In this document: one piece after another, positions 23,201 through 38,400 of the stretch
How positions within the stretch are numbered: position 1 is the stretch's first letter
Layout: each line of letters begins with the position of its first letter
Assembly (NCBI GenBank): GCA_900239685.1
Contig: OENT01000556.1
Location: 32,374-96,373, forward strand
Length of the DNA: 64,000 bases
DNA from: Rotaria macrura
Lineage: Eukaryota > Rotifera > Eurotatoria > Philodinida > Philodinidae
Direction of reading: 5' to 3'
The notes under the pieces: model-generated
Told to the model about the DNA's origin: nothing
The model's database searches: none
Seen by the model: the letters and a program-made list of their open reading frames with translations, nothing else
Translations under genes and position numbers: made by a program

Positions 23201-26200
23201 GGGAAATAGGATCGTTTCATATAGTCATACTATGTAACCAATAAAAAACCTCAATTATATTGTTGTAAACTAAGACAAATCGAAGTTTGTAGAGAATTTG
23301 AGCGCGCATCTTTTGAAAAAAGAATCAAGATTAAATCGTTTGTCTGTGCAGAAATATTCGCAAAACAAAGAATGTTGCAAAACTTTTGGATCACCCGGTA
23401 TATCGTTCTTTCGTCAGATATCATCTATCTATTTTTATATCCATCCGGCATGTCGCCTAAAAACGAGAATTTCAAGTCTATGTTAATATTCTCGTTAGAT
23501 GCGAATAGAGTAACGATCTAGGTTATAGAATAAGAACATGCATGTTCATCTGAATCTTCTATTTTTGAGATAAGCCTCATTTGTATCGACAGCATTGAAT
23601 GAGATGAAATATAAATATCATCATTAGATATAAACCTATGAATTGTAAACAATAGTAGAGGTTGTTGTGTTTACATGTTGCAATATTTCTCTCGTTTTAA
23701 AAAAGAAAACGAAAGTAATATCTTACATTGTATACGAACATCTGTTGATACACGTGATATTCCTTCGTATTGTTGATCCATACTTATATTCAATTGATTT
23801 CTCACTTCACATGTATATTTTCCAGCATGTGAACGATCAACATTTTCTATTCTATATTCCGTGACATGTGATCGTGTGCATGTTTCAGTTAGTAGTTCTT
23901 TGTTGTTATGTAGCCAACGAATTTGATGACATACAGGATTTGCATTAATTAAACATTTTAGACTTAATTTGTCAGTTTGATTTAATGTTACATTATCAAT
24001 CATGGTTAATTTTGGTTTATCTAATTAACAACAATAATAACACAAAAAGAAAATAGAATGTTCATTCGTTACAGAGAATCACAGAAATCTTTGGTTCTTT
24101 CTATCTTACAAAGAATATAAATATTGATACGAGCTTCCGTTGATCCAATTGTATTTTGTGCTCGACAAGACAAATTTTCAATATCAGTAAAATTTACTCG
24201 TAATTGTTCTTGATTCTCGTCTAAATTACAAAACACAAAAGAAAATCAACTTATCATCATGCTTTTCAGCACATGATCAATCAAATAATGTCTTATCAGA
24301 TTCAATGCGCAGACAACGCAATTATCTAATCAATACGTCATTTTTTACCTATAATTAGTTGATCGTTTTTATACCATTCAATTGTTGATAGAATGGCTGG
24401 ATTCGATAATACACTACAACGAATTATTTCATTTGTATTTTCAATAATGTTCAATATTTTTGTTTTTAATTCTTTTTCATGAAATATAATCTTGATAATT
24501 GGTTTGACTAGAAATCAAAAGAAGAGAAAAAGAAACATATTGTTTTTCTTTTCAGTAGGATTAGAGAATTATTTTTGTTTCTCTTTTCTATTAAACTGAC
24601 ATAAAACATCGAGTTTGATCTCCACACTTGTTTCATGAATACTCGCTTCATTTGATACTTTACAACGTAACATATGATTATGATCAGCAGGTGTTAGTAA
24701 AAGTGTTAAAATCGATGAACTTGAAAAGAGTGTTGAACTCGTTTGATTGCCGATCGAACTAACAAAAGCAATACATTTTAAGTCTATCGAAAGAAGAAAG
24801 AAAGAATAATACAAACCGTTGAAGAAGCTTATCATTTTTATACCATTCAAATATTGGATTCGGATAAACACGTTCACTAGTACAGCTAAAAGCAACTAAT
24901 GTACCATCTGTTACAGGCATTCGTACGGATGGAATAAGACGAAGACGAGATGGTGGGACTAAAATAAAAATTAATTTCTTACTTTTGTACACTTTGAAGT
25001 TCAAAAACAACAAAAATAGTTTCTTTGTCTTTAACGATCAAATATGTGTACGATCTCAGTAGTGACGTAGTTTACTTTGTACGATCAAAATGAACCTGAG
25101 TCTACGATATGAAAAGAAATTCTTCATGTTTTAAGGTAAACTAATCAAAAAATCACAAAAAATGAATTTATCGATGTTCTCTAATGACCTATTCAATTAT
25201 GTTCTCATTTATTTCATTGTCGGGTGATGTCAAAGGATTCAACATTTTTTTCTTTGAAAGTAATATTGTCAACTACTTGACGCATTTGTTCAGATCTGTG
25301 ACACCCAGTAAACTAATTAATCTAATTGGTATCGTACATTAGAAAGTATTAATATCAATAATCTTTAGAAATAGATAACATCAACATGATTCTAAAGAAA
25401 CTGCTAATAGTAGACAAAACTTTCTCTCAAGGTAATTTGTATGTGTTTTTGTTTCATAGAATGTTTTGATGAAATACAAGCAAGTCAACTGTAACATATC
25501 TCCTATATTCAAACATTGAACGTGTGAAATATGACATGTTCAATCGTTTATAATTATTTCAAGTTGTACAAAGTAGCTAATGAATGTTCACTATAAATAA
25601 TAGAGAATGTGGGAGAATTTTCAAAAACAAAAAGAAAACAGGAAAAGAAAACGAAGGCGATGATAACCAATTGAATGAATATCTTTTTAATTGTAAGAAA
25701 TAAATTGCTTTTGTATCTATTTATCTGTGATTTCTCGATGATTATTTTTTACTCTGAACAGATACACACACTTATTGTGTCTATCATCTAATTGATTGAA
25801 CGACTGTTTCGTCTTGTAACCTTTGTTAATGATGGTGTACGTCGTGTTCATTGATTCTCAATAGATGAATAATTCCTAGTAGCAGATGTTTACTTTGATT
25901 TCTTAAAGAGAAAATAAATGCTGTTAAATGAACATGAACATCTCTCGTTTTTTTCCTTCTTCTTTGTTATTCGATGTCAATTAGTATAATAAAAGTTTCT
26001 TGTTCTTTCTCTTTGACATACCGATTACATTCAATTGAAAACGATTTTCTTCTTTGGCTGTAAAATTTTGACACTTGTAAAAACCCGATGATTCTAACTG
26101 AACATTGATTATTGTTAATTGATATTCATAAATATTAAGTTGATTTATAGAATATTTTGTTGGATTATTTGATATAGAATTAACACCAATAACTTGTGTA

Positions 26201-26421
26201 TCATCTTTATACCAAAGAATAATATTGTCCGATAAATTATTATCATAGGATATATTGAATGATGATAGAGTTGAGTTTTGATTTGCAATAGATTTCGATT
26301 TTATTCTATTGAAATCACATAAGATGGATACATTAACATTTTCACGAACTTTAATTATTTGAATTGATGAATAAATTGAAGTTATATGAAGTAAAACAAA
26401 TAATAGATATAATATGAACAT
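20298..26421 (-). CDS. Nephrin/Kirre-like Ig-FN3 transmembrane cell-adhesion protein
   Basis: Ten exons join in consistent phase to 905 aa: 26421-26022, 24958-24817, 24758-24601, 24507-24349, 24220-24110, 24020-23727, 22285-22097, 22037-21330, 20918-20676 and 20611-20298. Order: signal peptide (residues about 1-18), five Ig-type domains with C...W...YxC patterns (GFYKC, GKYTC and VYRC are the second-Cys motifs), an FN3-type domain starting PDPPIEVRVSN in exon 8, a membrane-spanning segment split across exons 8 and 9 (ILILIGIILGVSTVFGLIIV), and a Ser/Asn-rich cytoplasmic tail. The tail ends YEVVV, a possible PDZ ligand. Most introns are phase 1, usual for Ig genes. Linkers such as LDVLF and YKPKL recall nephrin, SNS and Kirre proteins; exact orthology is not settled. 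Intron 1 is about 1.06 kb, and intron 6 holds a transposon and an assembly gap. Confidence 0.88.
22644..23398. mobile_element. Tc1/mariner-like element with 199-bp inverted repeats
   Basis: Bases 22644-22842 and 23200-23398 are inverted copies starting CCGGGTGATCCAAAAGTTTT. They are flanked by TA on both sides (22642-22643 and 23399-23400), as expected for Tc1/mariner insertion. I counted only a handful of mismatches over the 199-bp arms. The middle is about 360 bp, of which 67 are N, so whether a transposase remnant exists is unknown. It sits in intron 6 of the Ig/FN3 gene and should be spliced out. Confidence 0.85.
23020..23086. other. Assembly gap (67 N)
   Basis: A run of 67 N lies between the arms of the mariner-like element. 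Long inverted repeats are hard to assemble, which probably explains the gap. The true length is unknown. Confidence 0.98.
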
Positions 26422-29400
26422 CTAAAACATAATGTATTCAAATAAAAATTTACTCTTCAATCAATGTGTACATACATGTGTATGTACACATTCTTTGTCT
26501 ACCCTATAAAGACCTATTTATGTGTATGTACAGTTAGCAAATGTTATTACACGGAACCTTTTCCTTTCTTATATGTGTGTGCATGTCGGACATCGACCAA
26601 CGATGATCATTGATTAAAGAATGTCAGACAGAAAGAGGAAGAGAGAGATATACCTTTTGTGTCATTTTGAGTGGAGCGAAAAAGAGAAAGATGGAAAAAA
26701 AAAGACGCTTGTCCATTTGTTCGAATGGCAACAACAATATAGAAAAAAAAACAATTACATTTAAATTCATCAAAATAGATCAACTGAGCGTTCTCGTCTA
26801 CGTGATATCAACGAACTTCTTAGTCTTTCTGCATCTTCTATTTCAACATTCATTTATATTCTATACATAAGATTCTTGTTTTAACAGAACACAAACGTGA
26901 TTTTCTTTCATTTTTACATACATATCATGGTACATTATCAGTAGTCTTAATCGATCACATCTACTAAGTAGTCATTTATTAAGTAGAACTACGATAAAAC
27001 TGTTACACAATATCAAGAAAAAAAAACAGTATATATGAATGAATTTTTCAGACTTAACATATTATATTTCAAATAGTGATAGATCTAACTGTACTCTACT
27101 TATGATGTTCAAATTTCAAAAGTCGTCTTGATCATTGTCTTGTATAATAATGTCGAAACATGTTATATTGATATACTACTCACGAATGTTCTAAGAGAAG
27201 ATACCCTAAAGCATCTTGACGTAACTTAAGACGAGCAATATTCTAATTGATTATCATGTTGCTTTCTTTTTATTGTGTATACTTATATTCAGTAGGATAA
27301 ACGCAAGTTGTTTCTCGTCTGTTTAGTAACTAAAGTCATTTTTTTAATAATGAACATGGTTTACAAAAAGTGAATTGAGTGGTACTCTAATAATTGTTTA
27401 ATGAACGTGCTTTCGAAGTCAATCGTTGTGTTCGTTTTTTTTCTGTTGTGTTTTTTTTTCTACATAAAGTTATGAATAAGAAATTTGAGAAGTTATCGAC
27501 AATGTCAAGTGAAAGACTGTCTACATGTACATAAGAACAAAAAAGATCATATATGAATAAGCATAACTTATCAAAACCTTATTAGTACGTATTAATTTTC
27601 AATAGTCACTGAAAATAAAATTCGTACATGCACACAAATAAATAATAGAATAAAGAAAAAGAATAAGTAATGTTTCATAATTAAAACGTAAAGTCATCGA
27701 TGAAAATCATGTAATCTATTACATAGACAAATGAAATGATGAGACTCTTCCGTTACCGATTTTTTTAAGTAGAAGAAAATAGTTAATTATAGCGTACCTT
27801 GGTGGTTATTGGATCACTTTGAATCAACTGAAGAGATGTATGTGAACACTTTCGTTTTAGACAACACCCTTTATTCTCCCTCTTATTAAAATGACTGTCA
27901 TCGCAGAATTCTTCTCTCTCCCATTTACCAGCAGTGAGACGATGTGAACAAATTAAGGTACATATGTGTGCACGTCTAATGTATAGTTTAGTCTTTTCTT
28001 TTCTTCTTTCTCTCTCTCTCTCTCTGTCTTTCTGTATTCGTCTCTGTCTCCTTTCAATTTCATTAGATGCAACCAACTGAATAAGACGCGACATATTCAT
28101 ATGTATATTTGTTCAAGTGTTCCAACTTCAAATGATTGGAACTAATATGGGAGTATAACAACAACGAAAACAACTTAAAATATTGTTTTATTGTCAAATA
28201 TTTTTAAATGTAAATAAGTAATTATCTTTCGTTGACAAGAGAAAGACGAAAATGACATCACTAGAATCAACAAAAATGAACCATATCGGCGCCTTAAGAA
28301 AAGAAACTTGTCTTCTTTAGAGATTAACCATATAGTTCAGTGTTGAGACCATCCTTATTGTAAACAGATGATCCGTATTTGTATGTATCAAACAAGAGAC
28401 TGATGATTTTTTCTTCTTCTTCTCTCTCTCCTTGTGTTGATTTGTTGTACGTATCGGTTGAAAGCACTAAACGATGCCTGTAGCACCATAGTTCATGTAC
28501 TTTTCGTTGTTTAACCATTATCCTCAGGTATTTTATTGTACGATACTCAGAGAAGATTATCAACAGTTGAAAGCACTCTATTGACTGAATCTATATATAC
28601 ACACGAACTAGTTCAATCGGCTTTCTTGGCATGGACAGGTGATGGAATTGGCCTATATGTATATAATACAAGTAATGGATTATAACTTACATCCTAAATT
28701 GTTAATCAGGCGAACACAGTTACTTATTGAAATGGAAAAACAAAACTTTCTTTTTTTTCCCTCCCAATATGCTTTGTTTTGTCATCGATTGATCCATGAT
28801 ATATATATATATATTTTTATTTATCAAATGGGGTCGTCTTCTCCCATTCACGACAAATTAAACTCATATACACATGTATTAAATGTGCGCTCAAAACCAT
28901 CATATTCTACTTGTATAAATGTCGTTCGTGTTCTCACAAAAGAGTCAGTTGAATTGTCATTTGACCATCCAATCCTCGACTATGTGTGTACTGAACGTGC
29001 ATTGATTCAATGTGACACACACACGCGATCAATTAAATTGAAAATAATGATGGCCCGCTACTATGTTTTTTGTCCCTTTCTCTTTCTTGCTTCCTAACTC
29101 GTGAAACATCAAATCGAACTGGAAAAACCATCGATTCTGACTGATCAAATGCCTGACGTTATAAATCATTGAGAGCTTTTATTTTCAAAATTATATTCTT
29201 ATCGAAAACAAAAGCTTGTCAATCGAGTTTCTAGGGATTAATTGATCTCGTTGATCGATATTTCTTTTGTGACATTTATTCATGTTCATTGACAAAATTT
29301 ATTTCGATAGAAGATAAAATTTTTTTTTCTTCTGTTGAAAAGTCTATCGGTACAGAAATTAATTTGATAACATTAAAAATAAAAGAATGCGAATCATTTA

Positions 29401-32400
29401 AATTGTAGACACATTTGATTAATAGAGCAGTTTATTTTATAATCGATGATGTAACAGTTAGACATGTATAGCGTGATCAGTCATTTTTATATAACTCTTA
29501 AGTATGCTTGGTCATCAACTATACTACCTTCGAAATTTAATGTTTTACGTAAAAGTAATTATAACTATTGCCGACGATAAGTCTTTAAAATTTTTTGAAT
29601 AGTAAATTGACAGTATAAATCATCATGTCATGCTGTATTAATCATGTCATCATTTTGAAATAGTCGATTTGGATTTTCTTCTATAATTAATGATGAATTA
29701 TTAATTTTAGATGTTTGTCAACGAATAGAATGCTTGTTAGTAGTATTTTTGACATAATAATTTAGAGCTTACAGTTCAAAACAATCGATCTAGTTATATA
29801 AATATATAGATATATAAATGTATACATGCATGACAATGGTAGATGCTTGTTATTCCAATGAATATTTTATATGAAAATAGAAGTTCTGGAGACTTGACGT
29901 ATTTCGGATATTCGTGAATAATATTTCTCAATTGATCATTCCATGATTTATTGACTGCATTTCATACGTCAGAACGTAACAGTTAATCATGTTAACGATC
30001 AGAGTTACAGGATGAGATTGAATGGTAGTGAGTAGACAGAAAAGAAGTCAAGAATCATAATATGAACAAGTGAAATAATGATCGTGAAGAAGAATGATTC
30101 CATAGTCGAATAACATATGTGTTGAGAATGATTTGAACTCAATGTACTGTATTTTACGTATGAAGCTTTTAGTTGTACTTTTTTTAGAAATGTCTAATTT
30201 TATACCTCTCAAGTCAATATAAAGAAATTTTTGCTCAAATGAAAATGTTTCTATTACTTATTAAAAAAAAATATAAGCGTAAGTAATACGATAATGAGAT
30301 TCTTCTTTTTCTTTTAATGTTCTTTGTATCGATTAAACTAATGTTATGTAGATAATTGTAATAGATGAAAACATGTTTTTTTTTCATACACTGGCGTTAC
30401 TACTCTCCAAGTCAGTACATGTTCTTTTTTGTTACCTATTACTTCAGTCGCGCAATTATCATCATCATTAATGTAATTTGTTAATGGTAGTTTCCATGGT
30501 CTTCGTTTGTTTGAATCTCTTATTGTATTATAAGTACCTTAGAGATGCACGATTTTCTTTTTCTTTTCATTTTTCATAAGCTATATAATAGAAGATTATT
30601 TAAATGTTTAGAAGATTTTCTCTTCTAAAAGTCATGTTTCATCTATTTGACGTTGAATTTTATCTATAATAATATGACTGGGAATTTATAGATTACCATC
30701 AATTAGGTAATGGAAATGTACGACAACGAAATAAAAGTATACTTTACTCGTTGTAATTGAACGAGTGACATTATTCAATCAAGAGAAATAGATTTATGGT
30801 TGAGTAATTCAATATTCTCTTATTGAATTATTGCGTTTCATGCATGCTTCGGAACTTGACATAAATTTACGCAAAAAAAATATGTGAAAGGACCCGAGGA
30901 AAACATTAATCATGATGATGAAGCCAGTCTGTTTTTCTTTTTGTGCTTTTGGAAACAAGGACGACGATGGTTCGTATATGTTCTGCTGAACAATAAGAAT
31001 AATAATTATCATGAAGCTAGAACAGCGTTTTTGTTGCTGACGAATAAATTGATGATCATTTTTGTTTCAGTACATTTCTACATTCTCTAGATTTCATTTA
31101 GTAGGCGCATGTTCGTTTCTCTTTCTCCCGAACAAATGACAATGGAAATTCTCTGTCGACTTTCCTGCATTCGATTTGATGCACTTATATAGACGCGTGC
31201 AACGAAGAACAAGAAACCTAGTATAATTATTCATTTTTTCTTGTTATTAGTTTCTCAAACAATACTCCGCTTTACATGAAGCATTTAGACAAATATTAGC
31301 ATTTCTTCCTGTTTTTTTTTTCAAGTACCTATGCTTATAAACAAAATTGTCCCAACGTAACTTGTTCCTAGCCTTGTTTTTTTCTTATAGATGAATATTA
31401 ACTTCGATTGAATATTGTACTAATTATGTTTTATTAGAAGAGGGTGCATACTTTCCAAGTGAATGTTTGCCAATTTTTGGTTGAGATTTCATTCGGCTGA
31501 AATAAATATACTCGGTGATGCAAAGGTAAGATTTACTGTTGTCAATCTCGATGTAAACAATCATACAGAAGAAGTTCACATTACTTTCTAATGTAAAATT
31601 GTATTTAGAAGAAAAATTCGAAAGAATATAATTAATGAAACAACAACAAGAAACTCCCTCTTCCAACACTTCCGAACAAGAATTTCCGTTTCACGTGTGC
31701 ATTCTAACGACATAGCCCAGTGACATCTGTATCAAAAACGAAAGACCATGAGAAATACAAAATAAAATTTAAAAAATTAGAAACACCATTGATCTTCTAC
31801 ATCTATGTCAATGAAGTTGAGTATCATAGAATAAAAGGAAACTTTCTAGACACGATTCAATTCGTTCATCTATCATCTGATAATGAATCATGTTCGTTAA
31901 AATGAAGATAGATCTATCTCTTTTGGTTTTCATTTTTTGAAAATTCATGGCTCTTACGGATAGCCTTGCTTCATTACGTTCTGTAAGTATGATGTAAACC
32001 GAAGGGGAATAGAAGAGTCAATCAATTGATTAGTTTGTAGAAAAAAGAAATGTTTAATAGTCAAATTGATATAAGTAAGTTTTCCATTGCATGAGACGAT
32101 ACATTATCGAATTCCATCATTTATTTTTATCTAGTGCGGCAATAGTCTTCATAATAACAATGGATCTTAGTCGTTGTCTCTTTTGTGCTTTCTGTTAGTA
32201 TTCTTGTACGACATATTAGCATTCTTTTTCTTTCTCATTTTTCATTGTTAAACAAATGCAAAAAATGACTTACGATACGCTAGATTCTAAATCAAACACT
32301 TCTTCTACTATGTTTCAAGAAGGAAAAGAAGCAGAAGAAAAAAGAACAGAAAATTCATGATCATAGAAAGTTCCGTCACAGACAACTTGTTTTTTCTCGT

Positions 32401-32436
32401 TTCTCTTCATTCAATCGTATTCAGCATTTCTGATCC
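26422..32436. other. Six-kilobase intergenic region, no gene supported
   Basis: AT-rich DNA between divergent genes, so it should hold promoters for both the Ig/FN3 gene (minus) and the myotubularin gene (plus). A (TC)n run lies near 28009-28026 and an (AT)n run near 28799-28814. All long frames here (for example 27783-28100 and 28639-29097) are low-complexity or lack exon signals. No transposon ends were recognised. Small genes with short exons could be missed. Confidence 0.5.
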
Positions 32437-35400
32437 ATGAATCGTCAAGTGTTCATCGACATTTGTCGACAGATTTCATCTAAGATCGAACAGTTAAAAG
32501 ATTTTCTTCTATTCGATACGGATTATAAGGTAATTGACTGTTAGAACAACATTGAGACGTTGGAATCGATTAGAATTTTAATTTCGTTTTACAGATGAAA
32601 ATAATTTCTATTTATGCATTGATTTTAGGTGGAAAATGTACGTTTTGTAGATCGTTTTAATAATCGTCAACAAATAATTGGTAATAATCTTTTCTACTTC
32701 AATTATAATTTATTTATCATCATTACTTTTTTTTCTATGTTCAAGGAACATTATTTTTGACATCGACACATGTAATTTTTATTGATCCAGAAGGAAAACG
32801 AGAAACATGGGTAGAGTTTTAAAGATGAAAAACCAAAAAAAAAAAAAAGAATCAAATGAATTCTTTGATTTCATTCTATTTAGATACTACATTCTCTTAT
32901 CTCATCCGTTGATAAATTACCAACAACACAGCAAGGATGTCCGTTACGTATTCGAACGAAACATTTTTTCTCTGCTGAGTTTATTATTCCGAAGGAACGT
33001 GATTGTACCGATTTACATGCTACGTTGACTCAATTAAAACCAGGTGAATAAAAGACAAAATGATTTCCATGTGAAATTTCTAATTCAATTGATTTTCTTC
33101 TTACAGAGTCTTATGACAAAATCTATTGTTTTCTTTATCCTGCACCAAGTTATCTTGAAAAAATTTGGGATCCATTTTTATTGTCTACCGCATTTATGGC
33201 TATGGGTGTGCCGAATCGTGATTGGAAAGTTGATGATAGTAATAGTAATTTTGAATTATGTGATACATATCCACCATTGATTTATGTACCAACATCAACA
33301 ACCAAGGCCATGCTACTTGGTAGTTCGAAATTTCGAAGTCGATGTCGACTACCTGTACTTACATATTTACATCCGAATGGCGTACGTTAGAAATAGCAAA
33401 AGAAATAACGAAATCATTTCTTTTATCTTTTACATTTTTATTGCTATTCGATTGCAGGCATCAATAACACGTTGTTCACAGCCATTATCTGGTTTTAGTG
33501 CACGTTGTCTCGAGGATGAACAACTACTACAATGTATACTGAAAACTAATCCACAATCGAATGCTATGTATATTATTGATACAAGACCTCGTGTAAGTTC
33601 AATTTAAATAGTCGAGTGTCTTCTTCGTGTTAATGGCGCATGCCGAAAATCCCAAGAGAACTTCACTGTAGTTAATTGTGTTGTTTCATGCCATTATTTA
33701 TAAGAACAGTATCTCGATGCAATATTCAGTTTCTTTTCAAGTTTTACATCAATCAAAGTACTTCAATGCATAGATGAATAGTATTGCTTGCGTTGAGAGT
33801 AGTTCTAAATGTTGAATCAATCGTTCTTCTTTTGTTTGACACAAGAAGTAAGAATAAAGTAAAAAAAAGAGTATCACATAAACAATACCGTGTGATTTGT
33901 TCGTCACTAAACAAATTAACTATTAAGAATGAACGCCTACGGGTGATTCCGGCATGTTAAATGAATAATTGCTTGTCAAATATCTTACGAAAACGTTAAG
34001 AACGTTTATCATATACTTTGCATGCAATCTTAAAATATCTCTTAGGAATCGAATCTCAAGCAAATGAAATTGAATTAGTGCAAGAATAATTTTTGAAATT
34101 CGATAAACTGTGTTTATATAATTTAAACCGAAAAAGAATAATGTATGATAAAAGATTAGAAACGATGCATCTTTTTCTATCAAGGTTGTATTTACATAGA
34201 GTAAACAATAATAACTCGGAAAAAGAAGACACTTCAAAACCAGTCGCGTCATTCAAGTGTGTATTATTTGTTTTCGAATAAAATAAATTCTACTCATGAG
34301 TGTTATTCTGACAGTTCACAGTTCTATGAACCAGTGCTTTTTTCATGAAGTATATCAAATGACAAGTTCTTTTTTTTCTTTGAACTAGATCAAATGATAG
34401 TGTCGAGTTCACATGTCATAGGTCTAGTGAGAATAGTAATCTAGAAATTCTATTGATGAATTGTTTCAATTATTATTGACAAAAAAAACAAGAACTGATC
34501 ACGATATCCAATATTCGAGAACAAGCACGCTCACAAATATGAGATGTGTCACGTATCTAGAACTAATTTCTATGAACAGTACCACAGATAAATGATATAC
34601 TTAAAGAAATTTTTGAACCGAGAATCCTAAATTCAACTGCAACGAGTATCAATATATTTCGTTTAAAATATTTTTTCTAGACGAGATTTCATAGCAGAAA
34701 TCTCAATGAATCGAATGTCTTTCGATAATTAGTTTGAGACAAGATGCATTGAAACATATTTTCCATCAGATGCTATCTACATGAAACAAGATACCTCCAA
34801 TGAAAACGTACACTAATTATCTTCCATGATTACATGGAAGAATGAATGGAGATTTAATTCTTCTGTTCTTTGATTTCCAATCATCACAAATCTCATGATA
34901 AACTCTAGAAGAATTTTCGATGATCCCTCGTTTAGTTCATCATCGTTGTATGTAACCGACGCAACAAGAAATAGAATACAGTTCAAGATTTAATTATTAA
35001 AATTATTTTTATTTTTATTCATAACCATAGATCAATGCCGTAGCAAATCGTGCAGCAGGTAAAGGTTACGAAAATGAAGATAATTATGCAAATATGATAT
35101 TTAAATTTTGTCCAATTGAAAATATACATATAATGCGTGGCAGTTTACAAAAATTACTTGAAGGTTTCTAGAAACATGCACAAGTTCAATATAACATTTG
35201 TTGTTGTTGTTTTTTTGTCATGTTTAAATTCATTTAGTATGTGAGTTGAAAAATCCGTCAATGAGTCAATATTTAAGTGCCCTTGATAATTCATCATGGT
35301 TATCACATATCAAAGCTGTTTTAGATGCTGCTATATTTATTACTCGAGTAATATGAAATAGAATCTTGAACATTTTATTTTTGTTTTAAAACGATAAATG

Positions 35401-38400
35401 ATTGAACACTTAGCTATTCTTTTTCAGGCAATCGATATTGAACAGAAAAATGTTCTTGTTCATTGTTCAGATGGTTGGGATCGTACGGCACAATGTTGTT
35501 CATTGTCTTCACTTCTTCTTTGTCCAGACTATCGATATATTCATGGATTTCGTGTAAATATAAAAATTTGTTATCAAAACGTTTGTTTTGCGTAATATAT
35601 TATTCTAGATTTTAATTGAAAAAGAATGGCTTTCATTTGGACATAAATTTACTGATCGATGTGGATATCTACGAACAAATGATAACAAAGAACAATCACC
35701 GGTTTTTCTTCAGGTTAGTTGTCAATCATTTTTCGGTAGAAAACAAAAATATTCATGAACTCTTGATGATGAAATGCATTAGAACTAATCTCATATGTTT
35801 GATCAGAGTACGTTACATGTCGAAAGAATAAGGAATTCTAAAGTATTCGATTTCGTTGAACGCTTTTAAATTTTGAAATCATGCAGAAGTCATACGTACA
35901 TCGTATCATACTTTTACGATTGACTATTTTTTTTTACAGTACATTATATATATCAATAGAATTGCTGTAAGTACTTCTTCCGTCAAACATATCCGAAGGA
36001 TGGAATGAAGAAAATCATTTTCTTACATTTAGTTTAGCTATACAACCCATAGTGTGCTTTACGTATTCGTAGATTTTTGTATAAATCTAAATTTTTCTTT
36101 AGTTTATCGAAGCTGTCTGGCAATTAAGTCAAATCTATCCAACAGCATTCGAATTCAATGAACGTTTCCTTATATCATTACACGACCATGCACATTCATG
36201 TCAATATGGTAATTTTATAGGAAACTGTGAAAAAGATCGAATTGATTTAGGGTATGTAGCATAATGATATTTTTATGAAAATTTACTTGTATGGAAATTT
36301 CCGTACTCGTTTAGTATTAAGGATCGAACATATTCATATTGGAATTATGTCTTACAAAATGTAAACGATTTCAAAAATCCTCTATTTCATCCACAATCAT
36401 CGTATGCTAAAGAAGTTCTTTTACCAACAATTTATCCTCAAACATTAAAGTAGAAAATTCTTCAAGTAATTTAGAGTAACTTAAATAATTATTCATGTTT
36501 TAGATTTTGGTTAAATATGTATCATCGATTCGATAGTGGTCTTTTACAAAAAGAAAATATTCCGAATACATTATCACATCTTATTGATCATACAAGTGCA
36601 TTGAATGATCATGCACGACTATTAGAAAAAGTAATTGATTTCATCTTATTTGTGATAAAAAGCAACCTATGTCGATGAGTTAGTTTCAACAAAATTCGAT
36701 GTTAATATACTGCGATATATGTTAGCGATTGACTAAAGAATTTTGTCGCATAAATAAAATGATTTTCGAAATCATTCATAATGAACAATGGTATTTGAAA
36801 ATAGTTGATCGATATGAGACGATGGATGTTACACATGCTATTAATTGTGATTTGAATTAAATTCTAACCTTGAACAAAAATATTCATGACTTGAGATATG
36901 AAAAATAATTACGCAAAATAAAAAACGAAAAGTGGCATATTTCTCTTCGAATCAACTATATTGGGTTCGATAGAACGAGACTTTTACATTTACAGTGCAT
37001 AGCCTCTACAATTAATAGCGCACATTCTTTAGTCTGCTGCGATAAACAAAAATAGACCACATTAAGTTGAGATACTAATAAAATGTAATTCGAGCGCAGT
37101 TTTTATCAGTTTTATTTGAATTCATGGTTTCTGTTATTGAAATGATTACATATTCTTAGATCTAGAATACTTATGGTAGTTCGATCTTCGCTTCGAAACG
37201 TATATTTCCTTATCACAGATCAATTTTCTGGCATGTGCTTGATGTGTAATCTAGAATAGTTTTAGGAAACCGATAGAAAACAAATATATACACATATTTG
37301 GAGGATTCCTGCTGCTCTCAAACTAAGGTTAAGTGCGTAAAAGATAGATGAAAAAAATCAAATATCTACAAACGAGAACCGATTAAAATTGTAAGTTGCA
37401 TGATCATGCATACTTTTAATTACTCGTAGTATTATCATTATCGACGAGCGGTCGATTATTCATGTGATAACTACAACGTGACAAAGATGAATTCGATATT
37501 GTCTACGATGAGTCCCAATGGATGTAGGAAAGAGTTCCGATTCATTCAAGTTCTTACTCTGAGTCAAAATTTTGAATGATTTGCACTTATGAGTGTTTTT
37601 TATGACGAATCTTCTCACGTAACTATTGTACAGAAAAGATTTTCACTAAAATTATTCTATATTTTAATTCGCATAAATCCATGCCTCAGTCCATTGTTAC
37701 TATAATTGAGAAATAATGACGAATAAACTATTTCTTATATCTTTAGCGTATTCGACAACTTCGTCTAGCACTTGACAATGGAATAACAACGGCAACATCG
37801 AATGAAGATATCAATGAACTTCAAGATAATTCGAATGCTATATCGTTTATCGAACACGATAGTGGTTCAAGTGAAAATGAATTGAATCAAATAACATTAG
37901 AATCTATTCCATCGAAATTGACGGATCATCTTCGACCGTTACTTTCGTCATCTGATGTTGAAAGTGGTATTTGTAGTGATTATTCACCAAAGAATCAACA
38001 TTTCTCGTCATCATTCATTCTTAAACATCAATCTAGTTCCGATTTAAATGATATACCAACACTTGAACGTATTGCTTTTGAAGTTAATTCTATTGCCATT
38101 GATTGGCGTTCTTATCATGCACCTTTCTATTGTTCTTGTTCACTACCATTCGATTCGGCACAGCGAAAAGTATAATGAAGAAAGACAAAGCATTTTCGAG
38201 AAATACATTCATTGAAGTCTTTTGTTTTCTAAATTTTAGTATGTTTGTTGGCGATGTGGAGAAAATTTTTGTCTACGCTGCATCGAACATGGTATTCGTG
38301 TACCTGGTCTCTATAGTAATAGTCTAGTACCAGTCTGTAAAACATGTCTACGCGCAATGAAATTATCACCAGTCTATGTTGAATTTGCCACCGCTCTGAA

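Noticed and set aside
27783-28100. 105-codon minus-strand frame with RERERERR run
   Set aside because: The charged run is a translated (TC)n microsatellite, not a protein feature.
28639-29097. 152-codon plus-strand frame
   Set aside because: Contains an (AT)n run translated as YIYIFIYQ and has no exon neighbours or domain.
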